Assembly (NCBI GenBank): GCA_001414345.1
Contig: LLCB01000045.1
Location: 124,001-188,000, forward strand
Origin: Hymenoscyphus infarciens
Lineage: Eukaryota; Ascomycota; Leotiomycetes; Helotiales; Helotiaceae
Direction of reading: 5' to 3'
DNA: 64,000 nt
Shown here: positions 22,157-33,859 of the stretch, one piece after another
Layout of the letters: each line of letters begins with the position of its first letter
Position numbering within the stretch: position 1 is the first letter of the stretch
Program-made: the position numbers and the translations under genes
Notes under the pieces: generated by a model
Databases searched by the model: none
What the model was told of the DNA's origin: nothing
The model's input: the letters and a program-made list of their open reading frames with translations, nothing else

Positions 22157-24604
22157 ATGAGCAGCAGGGTAGGAGATTGCGAGGATCATTGTAAGCTTAC
22201 TCGAGTACAAGTGCAGAGGATGATTTCAATAGAACTTTCACTGCCGTAGGCAATCACCCAAACAAGCTCATAGTCCGAACTATTTTTGGACTATTAGTGC
22301 TAGTCTCGGGACTCTACAAACCAATGATCGTGCAAGAAGCGTGACGATGATACCTTGCAATGCAGGGCAAATTCTTTTCATGCCCGACTCTGATGGATCG
22401 AAAGATCAGGAACCGATTTCTCAGGGCCTTGCTTTTTTGAAATTGAAAAGGAATGCCGCGACTAAAGTGAAGTCGGGCCTATTTGTACCCCAACAGAGTT
22501 GATTTGACGTAAGCTTACTCGCAAGTTAATTGGAAGCTTACTCACGAGTAACTCGCGGCTTACTCTCAAGATGATCGACTAGCTTACTCGCGAATCAATA
22601 AATAGCTTACTCAATCCGATGCGTGGCCCAAGAACATCACGAGTAAGCTATAGATTTTCTAGCAACTCTGTTACAGCTTACTCGCCAAGTGGCAGCTTAC
22701 TCGTCATTTTCTCGCAGCTTAACCCGCAGCTCCAGCCCAAATCATGAACATCACACCAAAATCCAAAGTCTCAACTCCCCCTCCAGTCCCCTTCAGCGAT
22801 GACGCCAAAAGAAAAGCAATTGTCTCAAACAGCATTTCCGAAATTATCCTCGACATATTGCGAGTCGCGACTCTGCCGTTCTGATAAAGGGTTTACCGCC
22901 CCCCGACACCCCCTGTTGGCTATGATGCAATGATATTTGCCATCGGATATTATTCCATGAAGTCATGGGCGGCAAGCACCCGGCATCGGATCTTGATGCG
23001 CGAGAATTTCTATTTTCATTTTTGCTTTCTATTGTGCTAGCGATACTGCTAGCGATATCGTATCCGTGTAGACGGTTTGGGTGTGGGAATTGCTTCGTTT
23101 GTGGGAGGGGATTGTGTTGTGCTATAGTACACGTACGATGAATTCTCCGAGTTGGAGGTGACCAGAACAGCGGAGAGAATCCCTTACCAATTCGTTGCGA
23201 TCCATACCGAGTACTTGCCATGTCATTGGACCTGGCCTTTGACCACTTGTCAAAGACAAGTGGTGTACTATTACTTGGTGAGATTACGCTGTGCCACAAA
23301 ACACGCATTGCATGCTAACTTTTGTGTTGCCATATCCGACCTCGTCATTTACAAACTTCGATTCGAGCCTCGCCACCAACAAACATCTTTTCAAGTGATG
23401 AGTTTGTTTCCCTAGCTTGTGTACCTCGAAAATTGCACTGCCCGAAGATTTTCCCCTATCCTTCAGTGTGATTCGCTTCTTGATCTACACTTTCTAGCAA
23501 GCTTGATGCGCTTTGGCTTTGCAATCACCAGTAAATCGTTTTCACCGGCAGATGCACGCTCAGGGGTGCCTCGCTTGGGGTTGGTCGCATGGCGGAGGCG
23601 GGGTTTTGGAGAATCAAGTTTGGGGAAGTTCCAAGCCTTCATTCGCTGACAGCGCGCAAGAGGTTGGCAACACCACCTGTACGAATATTGGGGTTGCTAC
23701 GATAATAACCAAGTGGTTGGTGCTCCTTTTTTGTTTCGATGTGTTCCAACACTGGTGGCCATGAGCTGGCCGTGGCATTTTCTCGCGTAGTATCTTGCTG
23801 TCTGGCTTCTTTACGACTGAAGGCGGAGGTTGTAAAAGATCGGCGTCAGCGCACGTTTTCTCCTCGTATCTTCTTTTCCTTATTCGGTGTTGAGACGATG
23901 TCATAGGAACCAGAAATCAACGGTGGGCCCCTGAGATCAACAAATAAGATGGGATTGTGATTTGCTGGTCGCGTTTGTCAATATTCCACGAGCTGATCAC
24001 GGGCTTTGGGCTCTCAGGCACGTTCTCATGCTGGGGAGAGGAAAACTTTAGCGTCAACATGGGGATGCATTTCTCTGGTTGGTTGAACCGTTACCAGCTC
24101 ACGGTCGCTTGGTGAAGTGACCAATGGGCCATCATGCACTTCAGTGGCGTCCCCTGTCCTACCAAAAGAACCTGCATATCAATTGCCAGCCTCACCAGCC
24201 ACTGGAAAAGGGCCTACTCGCTCAATCCTGCCAACAACGTCAGATGCAGTGACTTCAAACCGGCCACGATCATCAATTTTGACCAGGCAAAGGGCTATGG
24301 GTGTGATATATACCCCAGGCAATGCATGGTTTGTCTCCTGTCAAAAATGATGTACCTACATTGTATGGATGATGGGACGGCTCGAAGCCCAAGTGGTAGC
24401 CTTCACATAAGAAACCAAGTTTCCCACAGTTTGTTCTTGCATAACAAACCAACCCCTCAAATCTATTATACACCAGCCTCCCCTCAAGGAAATTTGTTTC
24501 CTTACTATCGTTATTTAACATCACCGTCGTTTCACTGGTATTTCATTGCCAATCTCTCACTTACCTATCACTCTCGCTAGTCCTCTCACCTCATATTGTT
24601 CAAA
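22157..24604. other. Intergenic region of about 2.4 kb
   Basis: It contains a cluster of AGCTTACTCG-like motifs at 22511-22728. The rest has no convincing gene. Short open frames around 22844-23308 and 23614-23904 lack family features. The last few hundred bases are CT-rich and probably hold the promoter and leader of the wall-protein gene. Confidence 0.45.
22511..22728 (+). repeat. Cluster of AGCTTACTCGC-like motifs
   Basis: At least eight copies of (A/C/G)GCTTACTCG(C) lie in about 220 bp, at 22511, 22534, 22557, 22581, 22603, 22675 and 22693, with a degenerate copy at 22714. One copy is inverted near 22640 (CACGAGTAAGCTATAG). A further palindromic-looking copy, TAAGCTTACTCGAGTA, lies at about 22193. 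The pattern matches the cluster at 17616-17770. Confidence 0.65.
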
Positions 24605-26046
24605 ATGATGAAGTCTATGTTTACTGTGTTGGCTTTGGCTTCAAATGTCCTCGCCAATTATCCTGTTGTCACCACTGTCGTTGAAACAACTTATACGACA
24701 GTTTGCCCTGTGACGGAAACCAAGACACAGGCTGGCTCGACGTATTACAACACATATACGACCACATCCACGGTCGTTACCCAAGTACCTACGATTATCG
24801 AGGTCACTCAAACGGGTCCTCCGGTGACTCAAAAGACCGGAACGGTAGTCTATACCACTTCAACATCTTTATGTCCAGTCACGTAAGAACTTCGTTCCGA
24901 TTTGAAAATACTTGGAATGCAGTGCTAACTTTTGTAGCGAGACCAAGGTTGTTAGTGGCTCAACGGTTACTCAAGTTTGGACGAGTACAAGCATCATTGT
25001 TACTCAAGTTCCAACAATTATTCGGGAAACGTAAGTTTTGAAACGCCTCCGACTGACTACTTGACAACTAACTAACTTATTTCAGTGCTACTGCTCCACC
25101 GGTCACAAACACTGTCGAGACTTTTGTGTATCAAACCTCAACATCATTATGCCCAGTAACAGGTAAGAAACAGCGCAAAGTAGAGGCAGGAAATTCGAGC
25201 TAACTGTCTGGCAGAAATTCAAACGATTTCTGGGAAGCCAGTTACCGTTATTTCGACTCTCACGAGCCTGGTCTCAGTCAAGATCCCAACCACGATTGTC
25301 CAATACACAACCCTTCTGAACACTGCATATGAGACGACGGAGGTCTACCAAACGATCAGCGAGATCGCAACATATTACACAACCGTCAGCGCTGGCTCCA
25401 CAATCACAATCCGTAAGTCAAAACCTGTCTCCGCTCACTCTTACCCGAACCAAAAACTAACAAGCTCCTAGCAACAACCCAGTACGAAACCTACCACGTA
25501 ACCCAAGCCTACACAATCACCAAAACAGACGAACCCCCAACCACAAAAGCCACTGTCAGAATTCCCATCACCCTCGCAACCTCCGTCCCCGTAACCGAAG
25601 TCATCACCGTCCCATCCGAGAAAACAGCCACCTCCTCAGGCTCAACATACTACACATCCATCCCCGTGACCACGAAATCTACCGTTACAGCTCCTGCACC
25701 AGTGACTACTCTACCTCCGGTCATCATCTCGACCACTCCAACGACTGCTCCTCCTGTTCTTACGACTGTTACTCCGAGCCCAAGTACTTACATCCCACCA
25801 CCACCCTCTTCGTCCTTGATCTCGAGTGTGGCGCCGAAACCAACTCCAAGCCCAAGTACTTATATCCCACCACCACCCTCTTCGTCTTTGATCTCGAGTG
25901 TGGCGCCGAAACCAAATAGTACTACTGTTCTGCCGACTAGTAGTGCTTCTGCGCCGCCGCAGGTTAGTTCTAATGCTGCTGTTGCGACGAATAATCCTGT
26001 TGCTCTTGCGATTGCTGGGGCTATGGCTATTGTTGTTTTCGGATAA
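24605..26046 (+). CDS. GPI-anchored Ser/Thr-rich cell-wall protein
   Basis: Five exons join in phase: 24605-24882, 24938-25030, 25086-25162, 25215-25412, 25472-26046, giving 406 residues. A secretion signal (MMKSMFTVLALASNVLA) opens the protein. Three to four repeats built on TSTSLCPVTE and TQVPTIIE blocks follow, then a Thr/Pro-rich stalk. A 24-residue unit (TPSPSTYIPPPPSSSLISSV followed by APKP) occurs twice in tandem. The protein ends in SSNAAVATNNPVALAIAG and a short hydrophobic tail, as expected of a GPI-attachment signal. The likely site is the cell wall or plasma-membrane surface, heavily O-glycosylated; no enzymatic domain is seen. Introns fall near repeat boundaries, three of them right after or just before the VTE/IRET segments, suggesting the repeats spread with intron-bounded exons. 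Confidence 0.85.
25777..25920 (+). repeat. 72-bp tandem duplication inside the wall-protein gene
   Basis: The unit starting at 25777 (AGCCCAAGTACTTACATCCC) recurs at 25849 with only a few substitutions such as C/T at third positions. It encodes a 24-residue proline/serine-rich block twice. Confidence 0.8.
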
Positions 26047-27399
26047 TTGCCGAGAATTACATGGTGCCGATGCCGCGATGAAAACAAAACAAAACAATGC
26101 GTTGCGCTGCGTTGCTTTAGTTTAGAGAATTCTCTTCAGCATCACTATTTGAACTTCGAATACACACGATTTATGACGAACAAACGACACTCCTTTTTAG
26201 CGAGCTTGCATGACATGGATTTTTGGGATACATATTGCTTTCAGATTGGAAGCGGGCGTTGTTGAATTGGAAACAGGGATTTTGGGATATGATTCAGAGT
26301 GTCTCGCGAATCCGAGAGAGGTACCGTACCGGCTCTTTTAATTAATGATTAATTCTTGGTGGGGGATGGGGTGGAGTGGATAGAGAAACGATTAATCTTC
26401 TTCGTTGTATAAATTTTAGAAATATTATTGAACTTTTTTTTCTTCATATGAAGACCCATTGCTTGACGTGAAGGAACTTTTGGACTTGTGAGGTTGTGAG
26501 GTTTCGTTTGGCATGGTGTTGATGGTGATGCTTGTGGGAGTTTGAGTTCATAAAAAAGATCTTGGATTTTCCCTTATCGCTACTTTGCAGGTAACCTAAG
26601 TCCGCAAAGCTTGTTGCGCATCGCTGTTTTCTGGTGGTCTATTCATGGGAAGCCTTTGAAATAGCAGATTTTCTTGAGTTGCTAATCACAGGTCTTCTAC
26701 GTATAGTATAGCACTGGTGCCTTTTCCATGTCTATTTACAGGTAACTTGCAAATAGTGTAACATGCCCAGCTTCTAGCTAGGAGAAGCCAAACCGGCGTT
26801 TTCCAAGAAAAGTGAGCTCAACGATTACCGCGCTCATATTCGTCTAGAACTTTGAGACTTATTTTGAAGTTATTTTCGTCTGATCTTGGGTTCCTAGGAA
26901 TGAGTGTTCTAGAAAGCCCGAATTTCGGGAGGTGATTTACGGAAATTTAACTTTGGTAATTTCTTTTTTTGATTATTTCCTTCTCTGAAATAGTCTAGGA
27001 CGTTTTATTCTTTGGACAATGGCTAAAGGGATGCCCCGTTAATGCAGAAGAGAAATCGTATTTTCATCTCATTGTCTTATAGATTTCATTCTCTGAATCA
27101 TAGAATCTAAACCTTTAAATTGTTTTAAGATGGCCACAGCTTTTTGCAAGTAAGTTTCCTGTATTTATATCGTCCCAGGTGAGAGGATTCAAAAGAGCGA
27201 CTTCGGATCGCCCAAGCTTCCTCCTCGGGACGAACCTCGGTATTCCCGCGTTGGCGGGCAGCATCTCAGCACAACCGCACCACCGTAACCTACAAGAACC
27301 ACAAACAAGAACACACCCCAAAACAAGACACATCTTTTGTCCCACCAAGCAAACATGTTTACCAACATCAATTGATACCCGCCAACCCAGACCCTCACC
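26047..27399. other. Intergenic region
   Basis: No gene recognised. Fragments related to the AGGTAACCT repeat occur near 26588 and 26738. The part before 27400 is C-rich and probably contains the promoter and leader of the transporter gene. Confidence 0.4.
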
Positions 27400-29220
27400 A
27401 TGTCCGTCGTATCCAGATACCTCCCCTTCGCCTCCTCCACCACCACAACCCAAGCCTGCGCCTACCTCGGCGCCGTATGCCTCTTCTCCATCTCCTTCCT
27501 CGTATTTCTGAATAGCAGCGTATCCTTTGTCATCACCGATTTAATAGGCGTTAAAGATGGAGTTGGGGATTTGGTTGGCACATTGGGGTTTGTGGATGAG
27601 CTGGTTGCGTTGTTCGCATGTCCATTATGGGGGATACTCTCGGATCGGTTGGGGGTGAGGATTGTGTGTGTGCTGGGGTATACGATTGTTGGGCTGGCGC
27701 TGTTCATCTTTGTGCAGGCGAAGAATGTGTATCCCCAACTTCTTTTGGCCAGAGTTCTCTTCAGTTTGGGTGGTGCGGCGACGTGAGTATCTAGCCAGGA
27801 TTGGAGTTGTGGGCTTTGCTAATGGGGATGTAGCGCTACTATGGTGACGGCTATTCTGCCTTCGATGACGGGCCATGGGGACGAGAGTACACCTGGGGAT
27901 GAGGGGGTCTGCGAGGAACCGGTTCCACGAGATCCTATGCGACACAGCATTTCCAACTCGTTGGATTCCGAAGTTACTATTACGCCTGCGACATTTAGTG
28001 GGCAGCGCCCTGCTAGTGGGAATACCCGGGAAGAGAGGAAGCCAGAAGGAAAGACAGGATCGAGTCCGCCTCGATTAGCTGGTCTGGTGGGAGTCTTCAC
28101 CGGGTGCGGAGCTCTGGTGGCATTGGCTGTTTTTCTGCCATTGCCCGCCAGGTTCTCGCACATCGATGGAGTTACCCAGGGACAAGCTGTGGCGGATAGC
28201 TTTTATGTTGTTGGAAGCGTGGCCTTGGTCGTTGCGGTGCTTTGCTACTTTGGATTGCGGGGACTACAAGGAGAAGAGGGGAAGGGTTGGCGATTACTGC
28301 TCGGGAAAGCTCCTGCACAGGAATACCAAGCCGTTTCGACTCGAGAGAACGAACAGGAGACTAGAGTTTCCAGGGAACCATTTCTCCCGTACTGGAGACT
28401 TTTACTCGACTCAACAGCCTTGGGATTTAAAGACGCACAAATTGGGCTGGGATACCTTGGAGGATTCGTCGCCCGAGCCTCTTCAGTGGGCATATCCCTC
28501 TTCATCCCATTATACATAAACGCCTACTTCATCCGTAACGGATTCTGTCAAGGTTCACCCAACGATCCCTCACCAGAACTCAAAAAGGAATGTCGAGCAG
28601 CATATATCCTCTCCGCGGAACTAACAGGAGTCTCCCAATTAATCGCACTTCTCTGTGCACCCGCATTTGGATATCTCTCCGATAGATATCGACGCTTCAA
28701 TCTCCCGTTATTGGTAGCTAGTGTTTTTGGAATCATTGGATACATCGCCTTTGCAAGACTCGTAAGTCCCGAACCAAAAAATATCGAGGGCCGTGGGGGA
28801 AGTCCCGCAGTTTTCCTCATCGTGTCCATGATTGGAATCAGTCAAATCGGAGCCATAGTCTGCAGTCTTGGACTTCTAGGCCGTGGAGTCCTTGGTGACG
28901 AAGGAGGCTACAATTTATCCTCCCAATTACGGAATTCTCAAAATCCTTTCTCCCAGACTTCGGAAATTGCGCCTCTTGTACCAGCTCCAAATACACCGAA
29001 ATCAAGAAGTCATCTTAAGGGTTCGATTGCGGGTGTGTATTCGCTTTCTGGGGGAGCAGCTATTCTGCTGCTTACGAAGTTGGGGGGCACGCTTTTCGAT
29101 ACGCTGTCTCCTGGGGCGCCGTTTTATATGATGGCTATTTTTAATGCAGTGCTTTTGGTTGTTGGGACGGGTGCGGGGGTTTATCGGGAGGTTAGGAGGA
29201 GGAAGTATTTTACTGATTGA
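27400..29220 (+). CDS. Major facilitator superfamily transporter
   Basis: Two exons, 27400-27782 and 27834-29220, joined in phase; 589 residues. The start ATG has a strong context (caccATGtc). Hydrophobic spans run along the protein from ACAYLGAVCLFSISFLVFL. The MFS loop signature appears twice, GILSDRLGVR in the first half and GYLSDRYRRF in the second. Spans near the end include GSIAGVYSLSGGAAILLLTK. An unusual polar insert of about 80 residues (GDESTPGDEGVCEEPVPR onwards) follows the fourth or fifth span, before GLVGVFTGCGALVALAVFLP. The overall pattern suggests the yeast YCR023C-like branch, but the substrate is unknown. It is convergent with the gene at 30291-32279. Confidence 0.85.
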
Positions 29221-30290
29221 GAATTTATGGCGGAACAAAAATTTATATTATCGAACAGAGTTGTGAAATATTGGTCCAGTGATGGCTGTGCCCATGAGAC
29301 CATGGATGTCTGTTGCCCGACGCCATTTACGATCCACTCGAAGAGGGAGACGTGTCAAGGGACTTTGCATGCAGAGGGCATGCCCACTAGCATGACAAGT
29401 GGGGGAGATGCAGATTATTTCTGGAAACATACCAGCTGTAGTGACTAGCATGGCGAGTACTGAAACAAAATAGATTTGTTGCCTTTGCTTTCCCAATATC
29501 ATCTTTTGCTGCTTGAGGAAGCTTGGTTTTTGGAACGTGGCAAGTGCCTTGATGTAATTCACCTTTCGAATTTCATGTGGCATTTATATTCAATGCTTCA
29601 TAGTTTTCTGTTACTTTTCTTTTTGGATTTCATTAGTTTACTTGTAGTTGGGGGGGGGGGGTCTGAACGTGGATTCATGTGGCTTTGGCAAGTAAGTGTC
29701 ATGAGCTTTGCTCTGAGTACACCACACCACACCCCTCCATTACCTCAGGGTTCTTGTAACAACTCTGAATATTATGCAAGAAGGTTTAAGAGAATGAGAA
29801 ACTATGACTCACCATTCTTGTAAACATTCTCGCATAATATTCTAAGTAATTATTCTAGACTATGCGCACGATCAAAATAAAGGGGGTGTACTCGGAGCAA
29901 AGCCCATCTTTCTTACCTGTAGGTCAGGGTTTATGATTTTGGTCACACTATCATCTTTATAGAGTTGTCTCAATTTGTAACAGCGTTCTCAATATTTTGT
30001 CCCCCGAGATGTGACCTTGACATCAAATGAGCCAAACTCGAGTTAAGTCGAGCAAAGCTATTCAGTTAAATCTAGCAGACTGATTTCAACATTATCACAT
30101 GGAGTTTCAAGAGGGGAAATGAGGATCATATTTGAGGAAGCGATTTTCTTTTGTTGTTGCTTAAATCTAATATTCTATGTTTAAATTCGAATGTGCGCCA
30201 AACCAGTTGTACTTACTTTACAAGTTCCTAATCTTACAAGTAATCATTATCACCTATCCATCCACCGGGACTTACCTCTCACCCACCACT
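29221..30290. other. Intergenic region between convergent genes, with a long inverted repeat
   Basis: Holds an imperfect inverted repeat at about 29688-29920 and a run of G at about 29650-29660. No gene seen. Confidence 0.5.
29688..29920. repeat. Imperfect ~230-bp inverted repeat (MITE-like)
   Basis: The left arm near 29701 reads ATGAGCTTTGCTCTGAGTAC. The reverse complement of the right arm ending at 29907 reads ATGGGCTTTGCTCCGAGTAC. A second matching block inside is GAATATTATGCAAGAAGGTT against GAATATTATGCGAGAATGTT. Many differences are C/T or G/A. It resembles a decayed foldback element; a target duplication was not found. Confidence 0.6.
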
Positions 30291-32279
30291 TTACTCCTCA
30301 AACTCCGACCCCTCATCTTCAGAATCCTCTTCGTCGTCCCCTTCAAAGAACTTTCCATACCCAACCTTCGTACGTCTCAACTTCCGCCGGGGCGGGCGAA
30401 CGTAGGAAGATTCATCCAACTCCTCAGAAGCTTCACGCTTCCGACGAGATGGAGTTCTCACCCGAGTTGATCGTCTAGTCGGGGACACACTTTCTGTCTT
30501 CTTGCGTGTGCGACGTTGACGAGGAGGCTTACTCTTGGGGGAGAGGGAGGGGGAGAGGGAGAGGGAGAGGGAGGGGGTAGGAGAGGACTTCTTAGAACGT
30601 GTAGCTCGTTGCCAGAAGTCGTCGAACTCGGAGGAGTCTTCGAAGGGGTTTGAGCCGAGGGAGGAGGGGGTTAAGGCGAGGGGTGGGCGGTCGGAATCAG
30701 ATTCTGGATCTGAGACGAAGATTGAGGAGGTGGAGGGCATGGGGAAGTCCATTACTGTTGCGGCTTCTTGGGGCTGTGGCTTGGGAGCGGGCTTTGGAGC
30801 TAGCTTGGGAAGTACTCTTGCCTTTGGAGCTGCTGTTGCCTTTGGAGCTGGCTTTGCCTTTGGAGCCGGAGGAGCAGGTTGAACCATTATTGCAACCGGG
30901 GCTTGAAAGTCAGTTTCAACTCTCAGTGAAGGACGGGTAGCTTTTTGAGACTGCTTGTTGAAGCTGTCAGCGTTGAACCCTACCTTGGCCCAAGAAGGGT
31001 TTCGCTTTTGTTCGAGACGAGCTCGTTCACGTGCGATAGCTTCTTCTCGGGTTACAGGGCGAGCTGCCTCTTGAGCCTTTTGCTTTCCCTCCTGGCTTGC
31101 CTTTCCTTGTGCTCTTCCACTGCTTGCCTTTGGTGGTTTAGAAGGTTGCTGAAATTCTTGGGGCACGGAGCGAGGGGGCTGACGTCCTTGGGGAACAGAG
31201 CGAGGAGGTTGAAGTCCTTGAGGTACAGAGCGAGGAGGCTGAGCTTGAAGCCAAGGTACGTTGCAAGCTGCCTCAATATCCTTCTGGGATACTCCAAGTC
31301 GAGCTCGTTCCATTGCGATGGCGTCGCTAATTTGACGAGTCTTCTTGGCTGGCATTTGACGAGGCTTTACAGCGTTGTAGTGAGAACCGCTGTACTTGCG
31401 CTTACGCTTGGCTTCTTGACCTCGACGCTCTTCAACCTTCCGACGCCGGCCTTCCTCTTTGTAGATCCCGACAAGCTTTGGGTCCTGTGCAACTTCAGAC
31501 AAGTCCAGAGCGACAAGCTCAGGGTAGAAGTTGGACCCTGAAGGTTGGGAATCGAAGGGCAATGGACAACGTTGAGAGTTGGCTAGCTGGGAAGAAAGGG
31601 GTTTGAGCTTTTGGGCTTGTACCCGTTTGGCGAGGAAGCTGGCGTAAGGGCTACGTTCTGCACTTACGGTTACGATTTCTGCCACAGAAGGAAAAGCCGT
31701 TAGATCAGGGTTGGTACCCGTCAAACCATAAAATTCGAAGTCGTTGAGCGTCTCGTCTCCTCCAAAATGTACTGGCATCATGACACTTTCGTCCAACTGG
31801 AGTTGAGGGAACGATGCATCGTTGTTGAAGCTGAATTCAAAGCCCGCGAGAGATTCCAAGGCTGGGTCAATTGGTACAACTTCCATCGGGTCAGTTACTT
31901 CCATCTGGAATTCCGGAAATGATACATCGTTGTTGAAACCGGAGAAAGGGTTTGGAGTTGGAGCACTTACCTCAAACTGGAATTGAGGGGTTGGTGCCTC
32001 GACGTTGATTTCGGCCCCTGTGAAAGCGAATAGAGCTGGGTCAATTAGTGCTGCTTCCATTGAGGCACTTTCCTCGAATTGGAATGGAGGGAATGGTGCC
32101 TCCATGTTGAAGTCAGCGAAAGAATCCAAAGCTGGATCAATTGCGAAAGGATACTCGTCACCCAAGTTACCAAATCCAGAGGCCGTAGTGTCTGTGAAGG
32201 AGGGGTTGAGCGGCGGGGCTAGAATACAATCATAGCAGTCGGCCTGGAAGAACTGGTGTATCATGCAGTATGATGCCAT
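30291..32279 (-). CDS. Large disordered basic/acidic protein, function unknown
   Basis: Single-exon frame of 662 residues starting at 32279 (MASYCMIHQF); the frame stays open to 32438 but the extra 53 residues look like leader. I recognise no named family. Near the N-terminus C5, H8, C15 and C18 (CMIHQFFQADCYDC) could bind a metal. Then come several related acidic blocks built on IDPAL followed by a PxFQFE-like stretch. The middle has a charged helix (YKEEGRRRKVEERRGQEAKR), three 10-residue QPPRSVPQ repeats and Pro/Ala/Lys tracts. A Ser-Leu-Ser-Pro tract precedes a basic region (SPTRRSTRVRTPSRRKRE) and an acidic end (DDEEDSEDEGSEFEE). Composition suggests a nuclear or chromatin-associated protein, but this is inference. 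It is divergent from the gene at 33860 and convergent with the transporter. Confidence 0.7.
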   Translation of the reverse strand: MASYCMIHQFFQADCYDCILAPPLNPSFTDTTASGFGNLGDEYPFAIDPALDSFADFNMEAPFPPFQFEESASMEAALIDPALFAFTGAEINVEAPTPQFQFEVSAPTPNPFSGFNNDVSFPEFQMEVTDPMEVVPIDPALESLAGFEFSFNNDASFPQLQLDESVMMPVHFGGDETLNDFEFYGLTGTNPDLTAFPSVAEIVTVSAERSPYASFLAKRVQAQKLKPLSSQLANSQRCPLPFDSQPSGSNFYPELVALDLSEVAQDPKLVGIYKEEGRRRKVEERRGQEAKRKRKYSGSHYNAVKPRQMPAKKTRQISDAIAMERARLGVSQKDIEAACNVPWLQAQPPRSVPQGLQPPRSVPQGRQPPRSVPQEFQQPSKPPKASSGRAQGKASQEGKQKAQEAARPVTREEAIARERARLEQKRNPSWAKVGFNADSFNKQSQKATRPSLRVETDFQAPVAIMVQPAPPAPKAKPAPKATAAPKARVLPKLAPKPAPKPQPQEAATVMDFPMPSTSSIFVSDPESDSDRPPLALTPSSLGSNPFEDSSEFDDFWQRATRSKKSSPTPSLSLSLSPSLSPKSKPPRQRRTRKKTESVSPTRRSTRVRTPSRRKREASEELDESSYVRPPRRKLRRTKVGYGKFFEGDDEEDSEDEGSEFEE
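31146..31250 (-). repeat. Three 30-bp tandem repeats encoding QPPRSVPQ units
   Basis: Within the disordered-protein gene the minus strand encodes QPPRSVPQGL, QPPRSVPQGR and QPPRSVPQEF in a row. The units are 30 bp with mostly silent differences. Confidence 0.7.
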
Positions 32280-33859
32280 TTTGCTGGTAAAAAGGCGAAG
32301 TTGAAGTGGGGTTGGGGAACGATTAAAGCTGCTGTCAGATATATGCGGGTTATAAATGTGAGTGCGAGCGAGTAATAATCGATGGAGTGCAGTAAGCATA
32401 CTGGTCTGTTGTGCTTCTTGTAGACCCGACAATAGCATTGTTTAACTGTTATTTAGCTTTGGGATTGTGATGATAATAGCTTTGTTGCCTTGCCCCTTTG
32501 TCGTTGATAGAAAGGTGGAAAAGTCAAAGGATGCATTAGTACAATAGAAAGATTACAATGCCCATTGTTCGGCTCTAGGGGGAGTTTTCTACCACAACAG
32601 TTGCAAGTAAGTAAGCTATGTACCACATGAGAGTGTAGTAGAGTCAAGTGATTAAAGGATAGCTTGCTGCTTTACGAAACGTACATAGTTAATTTCCTCT
32701 TTATCCAAGTGAACCCTTGTATCCTTTATAATCCTTTTTTACTCATTTCACTACTACTTTGAAATTACTAATGAAACTCGGGTTTGCTTCATTGGCAGTT
32801 GTAGAGTATGTATTAGCATCTAAACAACCTAGCAAACTTTACTAAACTTGAAAGGTTTCAAACATTTCAGTTGAATAAATAGACTTCCGACACATTTGAA
32901 AGTGTATAGTATCAGACTCTGAAATAACATTTGGAGTAATCAAGCTAAATTAACAAAGCCTAGATAGATTATATAGTATTCAGATCTTCATTTTCACTCG
33001 TTATGGATCGCATTTTGTACCTTCTCACAACCGGAGAGTGTCTTACTTCTATTGACTGTAGAATCAACCAATTCAGTCTAGACATATGCTAAACTCGCTT
33101 TTCCTCCATGTACTTGTACAGCGCTTTACTCTCTTTGAAGGACCTAATTGTTCTAAAATCTTTTCTGGCTGATTTAATGTTTCAGTTTCTAAATAAACTT
33201 AACTGCTGTTTTGATGTTCTCAATAAATGAAATGTAAATCTAAATTAATTGAACCAAGCTCGCGATTGAGAACCAAACTCAATAAAATGAATAAAACCAT
33301 ACAGTGAACAATATATCAAAACTTTACTAACTATGTTTCCCACTGAATAACCGCAATGAGGCCTTTGAGGACTATTAGGTGATGATTCACGTGTTAGATA
33401 CTTACCTACGTCATCCTTCCCGCGCGTCGCCAACCTCTTTCTTCCTGGCGGCTAAGGAAGGAATGTAAGACAGAACAACGTCGTCGTAAGGTAAGAAAGG
33501 ATACTTCTGTCGCCTCAGCCCCCAAACCAACATCAGCAATAATCCACCAACATCGTCAGCATCATCTCCAAAACCAGCAAGACGAGTCGCGATCCCAAAA
33601 CGCTCACGAGTAAGAAGCTCATGACAACCAGGAAGAGAGATATCAGGAACATCACGAGATCCTCCCGCCCCGCGATCGGTTTTGTACTACAAGCAGGTTG
33701 TAGTTGTAACGCAACGCCCCGAGCAACTTAACGGCCGTCCGTACGGTGCCGTACCAACCAACGCGAAACAATTCGCCACGATCCATATCCCCTCTCATCT
33801 CCTTCATCTCCTTCATCTCCTCAAGCTCCCTTTCGGTCGTCCTGAATCTCCTCAACACC
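32280..33859. other. Intergenic region between divergent genes
   Basis: About 1.6 kb, moderately AT-rich in 32700-33400. No gene recognised. It presumably contains the promoters of both flanking genes; CT-rich sequence just before 33860 looks like leader. Confidence 0.4.

Noticed and set aside
22844..23308. Minus-strand open frame of 154 codons
   Set aside because: No family features, no good start context, no supporting splice pattern.
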